NCBI GenBank assembly: GCA_024734555.1
Contig: JANPWX010000097.1
Location: forward strand, 3,265,423-3,329,422
DNA length: 64,000 bases
Source of the DNA: Trochalopteron elliotii
Taxonomy: Eukaryota; Chordata; Aves; Passeriformes; Leiothrichidae
Direction: 5' to 3'
Shown: piece by piece, positions 61,655 through 64,000 of the stretch
Position numbering within the stretch: position 1 is the first letter of the stretch
Layout: each line of letters starts with the position of its first letter
Program-made: the position numbers and the translations under genes
Notes under the pieces: model-generated
The model's database searches: none
The model's input: only the letters and a program-made list of their open reading frames with translations
Told to the model about the DNA's origin: nothing

Positions 61655-64000
61655 TGGCCAAGACGAGATAGGGTATTTTGCTCCTAAAAAAAAAAAAAAG
61701 GCATTAAAAAGCTCATTTTGTACCAGAGTAAAATATGAACTACCCACTCCTGACTATTTCCACATGATGGAATTGTTGTTTCCTGGCCAGGCAGGGAGAG
61801 AGAGGTACTTCGTGGTCACATACTGAGAGCACCAGAAGCAATAGAAGATATAAAACCCTTCTGTCCCTGCAAATGCAGCTAAAGATACAGAGATTCAGCC
61901 ATGTTATCCACATGGCTTTGGCAGAAGCAGAGAAAACAAAACCACCAGAAGCCAGTTCATGTGAATGTTAGAGCTATCTCAGTGAACCACAGTTTTGTTT
62001 GGAGGAGAATAGGGGAGGAAGATTAATATTCTGTCAGTGCTGTTGGAGGTGTCTGTGTCAGAGCACAGGCTGTGAGTTTGCTTGGAACTTCAGGCAGCTT
62101 TTTTCTCCACTGGTTTCCATGTCTCTCTTCTCTCCCTTGGTTTTCTACCTGGTTCTCTCCAATTTCCATGCTTTTCTCCTCCTTTCACTGCCCTTACCAT
62201 ATATTCATGTCCTTTCCACAAAAATTGTTCTGACTTATGCTCCAGTCTTTGCAGTGGCACACGTAATTGAAACTTGTAAAATCCTCTGTGAATGTGCTTA
62301 TATCAGTTGATAGAAGTGGATGGGTTGTAACTGCTTGCCTTTTCCTTGTAATCTACACATACATGTTCAATTTCTTGATCTAATCTTAGGCATTTTTAAA
62401 GGTTTAAGTGTTTGGGATTGTTTTTTTTTTTTTTTCTGCTCATTACATTATCTTTTGCCTCCTGATTTTAACCTGCTGTAGAACACCAAGTGATTTTTAA
62501 CAGTCTAGCATGTGAACCCTTTTATAGTCTTCTGAATAGGGCTTGTTTACTTTAGTCATGTGAAGTTCATAGACTGAAAGTCTGTATGTGTTGGAATTCT
62601 CAGTATTGAGTAGCTGCAGGTATGGAGCATGGACTTCTAGTTTTGAATTAGAATTTTTTTACATTCATTCACCTGTAATGGAAAATGACCAGTGTAAACT
62701 AAATCAGCATTTAGTATGTATATTTATACCCAAGAATTATTCCCAGTACAGTTAGAATGGAAATGTGGGGTGTATGAATTATGGAGTCATTATTTCAGTT
62801 GCATTCACCAACAGGCAAGCACTGTTGCAAAATGCATGGCTGAAAATCAGGTTAGTATACATGCCCAAGAAGGACTCAGTTTTGCTGAGCATTTGGGATA
62901 CTGCTGCTGTTGGACACTCAGGTTGTATTTTCCCCTATCTCCTGCAATACCCAGGGCACAAAGTTATGACATGATGTCTTGTTTCCATCTCTCTCCCTTC
63001 ACTCAGCAGGCAGAGTAAGACACCTGAGAACCTCGCTCATATGTTTCTGTTGCTGTGTTATAGACAAATGAGATTCCATGGCCTGCTCCAGAAATTGTAC
63101 ACACACACTGCTGTAACTGTCCACACATGCTTAGCCTTGCAGCATGCTGTATCGTGTCAGCCTATGTATAAAATGGGGTCATGTTTGTTTGTAGACCATG
63201 CCTGATGTCTGTAGGGGGACAATAGGATACTTCTTTCTTTGTTTCCTGTATAGTCCCACAGTAGGCCTGTCTGCTTTTCACATTTCAATAACCTGTCTCC
63301 CCAGCCCTTTTGGATATTACCTGTTGATACCAAGAGTCAGTTGACTCTGTGGATCCTGGTTAGCATTACACTTCATGACATCTGCTGAACTTGACAGTGT
63401 GGACTTCTGCACAAATGCAAGGAAATCCAGGCCTTGGCATGGCTGCAGGACATCCTTCGTTGGGTACCTGACCGAATGCTGGACATGCACAGGGGAAACA
63501 GACCACACTGTACACAATGAAACTCACCTACAGTGTAGTGGTCCAGTGAGGAAAGTGTCCTCATAATCCTTAATGGAGTGTTAGCATGGAATTGGATCTT
63601 CCTGCTGTAAAGCAACCCAAGGCACTTTGTAATCAAGCTGCACACTGTAAACTGTTTTACATGAAGTCAGCTGCATTGCATCCTTCCTGGCAGACACTTT
63701 AGAACCGTAATTACATTAATCTCCATCCTTAATTTGCTCCATTGTGCTTCTGTCTTTGCAGGATCTCTGCTACCAAGTGGGTTGTGTTCATTTCCTCAGT
63801 GCTTACTGTAAATTGCAAATTAAGGGTGGCATGGTTAACTCTCAATTGCCTGCTTTTTGTGGGATTAAATCTGGTATATCATTACTTGGGCATTAGTTTA
63901 TTATAGTTTAATGAGGCACACAGTACTATATTTGACTTGGGGGATCTGTTCCAAATAGAGGTCTGTTTGCACAGAAAGTTGGTTTGAGAACCTGCTGTAA

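Larger units (their letters stand above)
1..64000 (+). other. SMOC2: SMOC2 gene body, partial (internal exons and introns)
   Basis: Five exons on the plus strand join in frame and read as the middle of secreted modular calcium-binding protein 2, a matricellular glycoprotein of the SPARC/BM-40 family. The family architecture is signal peptide, Kazal/follistatin-like domain, thyroglobulin type-1 domain, SMOC-specific linker, second thyroglobulin type-1 domain, then an extracellular calcium-binding domain with EF hands. The window holds only the linker and the second thyroglobulin domain. Family knowledge: SMOC proteins are secreted, bind extracellular matrix and heparan sulfate, and modulate BMP and growth-factor signalling. 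SMOC2 rather than SMOC1 is chosen because the linker (SRYPTLWTEQVKS) and the end of the thyroglobulin domain (YEQPKCDN) fit SMOC2 as I remember it. Both gene ends lie outside the window, so no promoter or poly(A) site is expected here. Confidence 0.93.
43234..64000 (+). other. SMOC2: SMOC2 intron, 5' part (at least 20.8 kb)
   Basis: From the donor GTCAGT to the window end. I searched for the next SMOC2 exon, which should open with Gly-Cys-Pro and lead into the helical start of the calcium-binding domain, and did not find it. The intron holds CR1 pieces, an AAT/ATT palindrome, a perfect hairpin and a tRNA-like foldback, all listed separately. Poly-T occurs near 62421-62436 and poly-A near 59785-59799 and 61687-61699. 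A pyrimidine-rich stretch covers about 62099-62215. No nested gene was recognised. Confidence 0.8.

Noticed and set aside
63760..63830. Acceptor-like TTTGCAG followed by a Cys-containing open stretch, considered as the next SMOC2 exon
   Set aside because: It does not encode Gly-Cys-Pro in the required phase and meets a stop soon after.

Overview
This window is vertebrate nuclear DNA, most likely from a bird. It is AT-rich, has long gene-poor stretches, and carries degenerate CR1 non-LTR retrotransposons with the octamer-type 3' end (ATTCTGTG-like) typical of sauropsids. There are no operons, bacterial signals, CRISPR arrays or intact mobile-element genes.

The whole window appears to lie inside one gene on the plus strand, SMOC2 (secreted modular calcium-binding protein 2). 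Five internal coding exons can be read directly: 5853-5900, 9955-10005 (or 9922-10005 with an alternative acceptor), 10782-10856, 36003-36189 and 43151-43233. All have AG acceptors and GT donors, and their phases join without a break to give 148 codons (159 with the longer exon form). The first three encode the acidic SMOC-specific linker. The last two encode the second thyroglobulin type-1 domain with all six cysteines. The signal peptide, Kazal/follistatin-like domain and first thyroglobulin domain must lie upstream. The extracellular calcium-binding (EF-hand) domain must lie downstream.

The rest is intron. Layout: 1-5852 intron with a GC-rich block at about 5.16-5.70 kb; 5901-9921 intron with a (TA)n tract; 10006-10781 short intron; 10857-36002 a 25 kb intron with a pure (ATC)16 microsatellite; 36190-43150 intron holding a minus-strand CR1 (about 37.56-39.35 kb) next to a G/T-rich tract; 43234-64000 the start of an intron of at least 20.8 kb, holding a CR1 3' tip (44.2 kb), an AAT/ATT palindrome (45.9 kb), a plus-strand CR1 (about 49.3-51.0 kb), a perfect 14-bp hairpin (59.74 kb) and a 233-bp tRNA-like foldback (61.4 kb).

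The most interesting items are two. One is an in-frame tandem 3' splice site that would add 11 residues (VSLQIFSILNS), matching a known longer mammalian SMOC2 isoform. The other is the foldback at 61422-61654, whose two 77-nt arms and 79-nt centre each contain tRNA-like modules with B-box-like sequences. I found no new multi-gene system.
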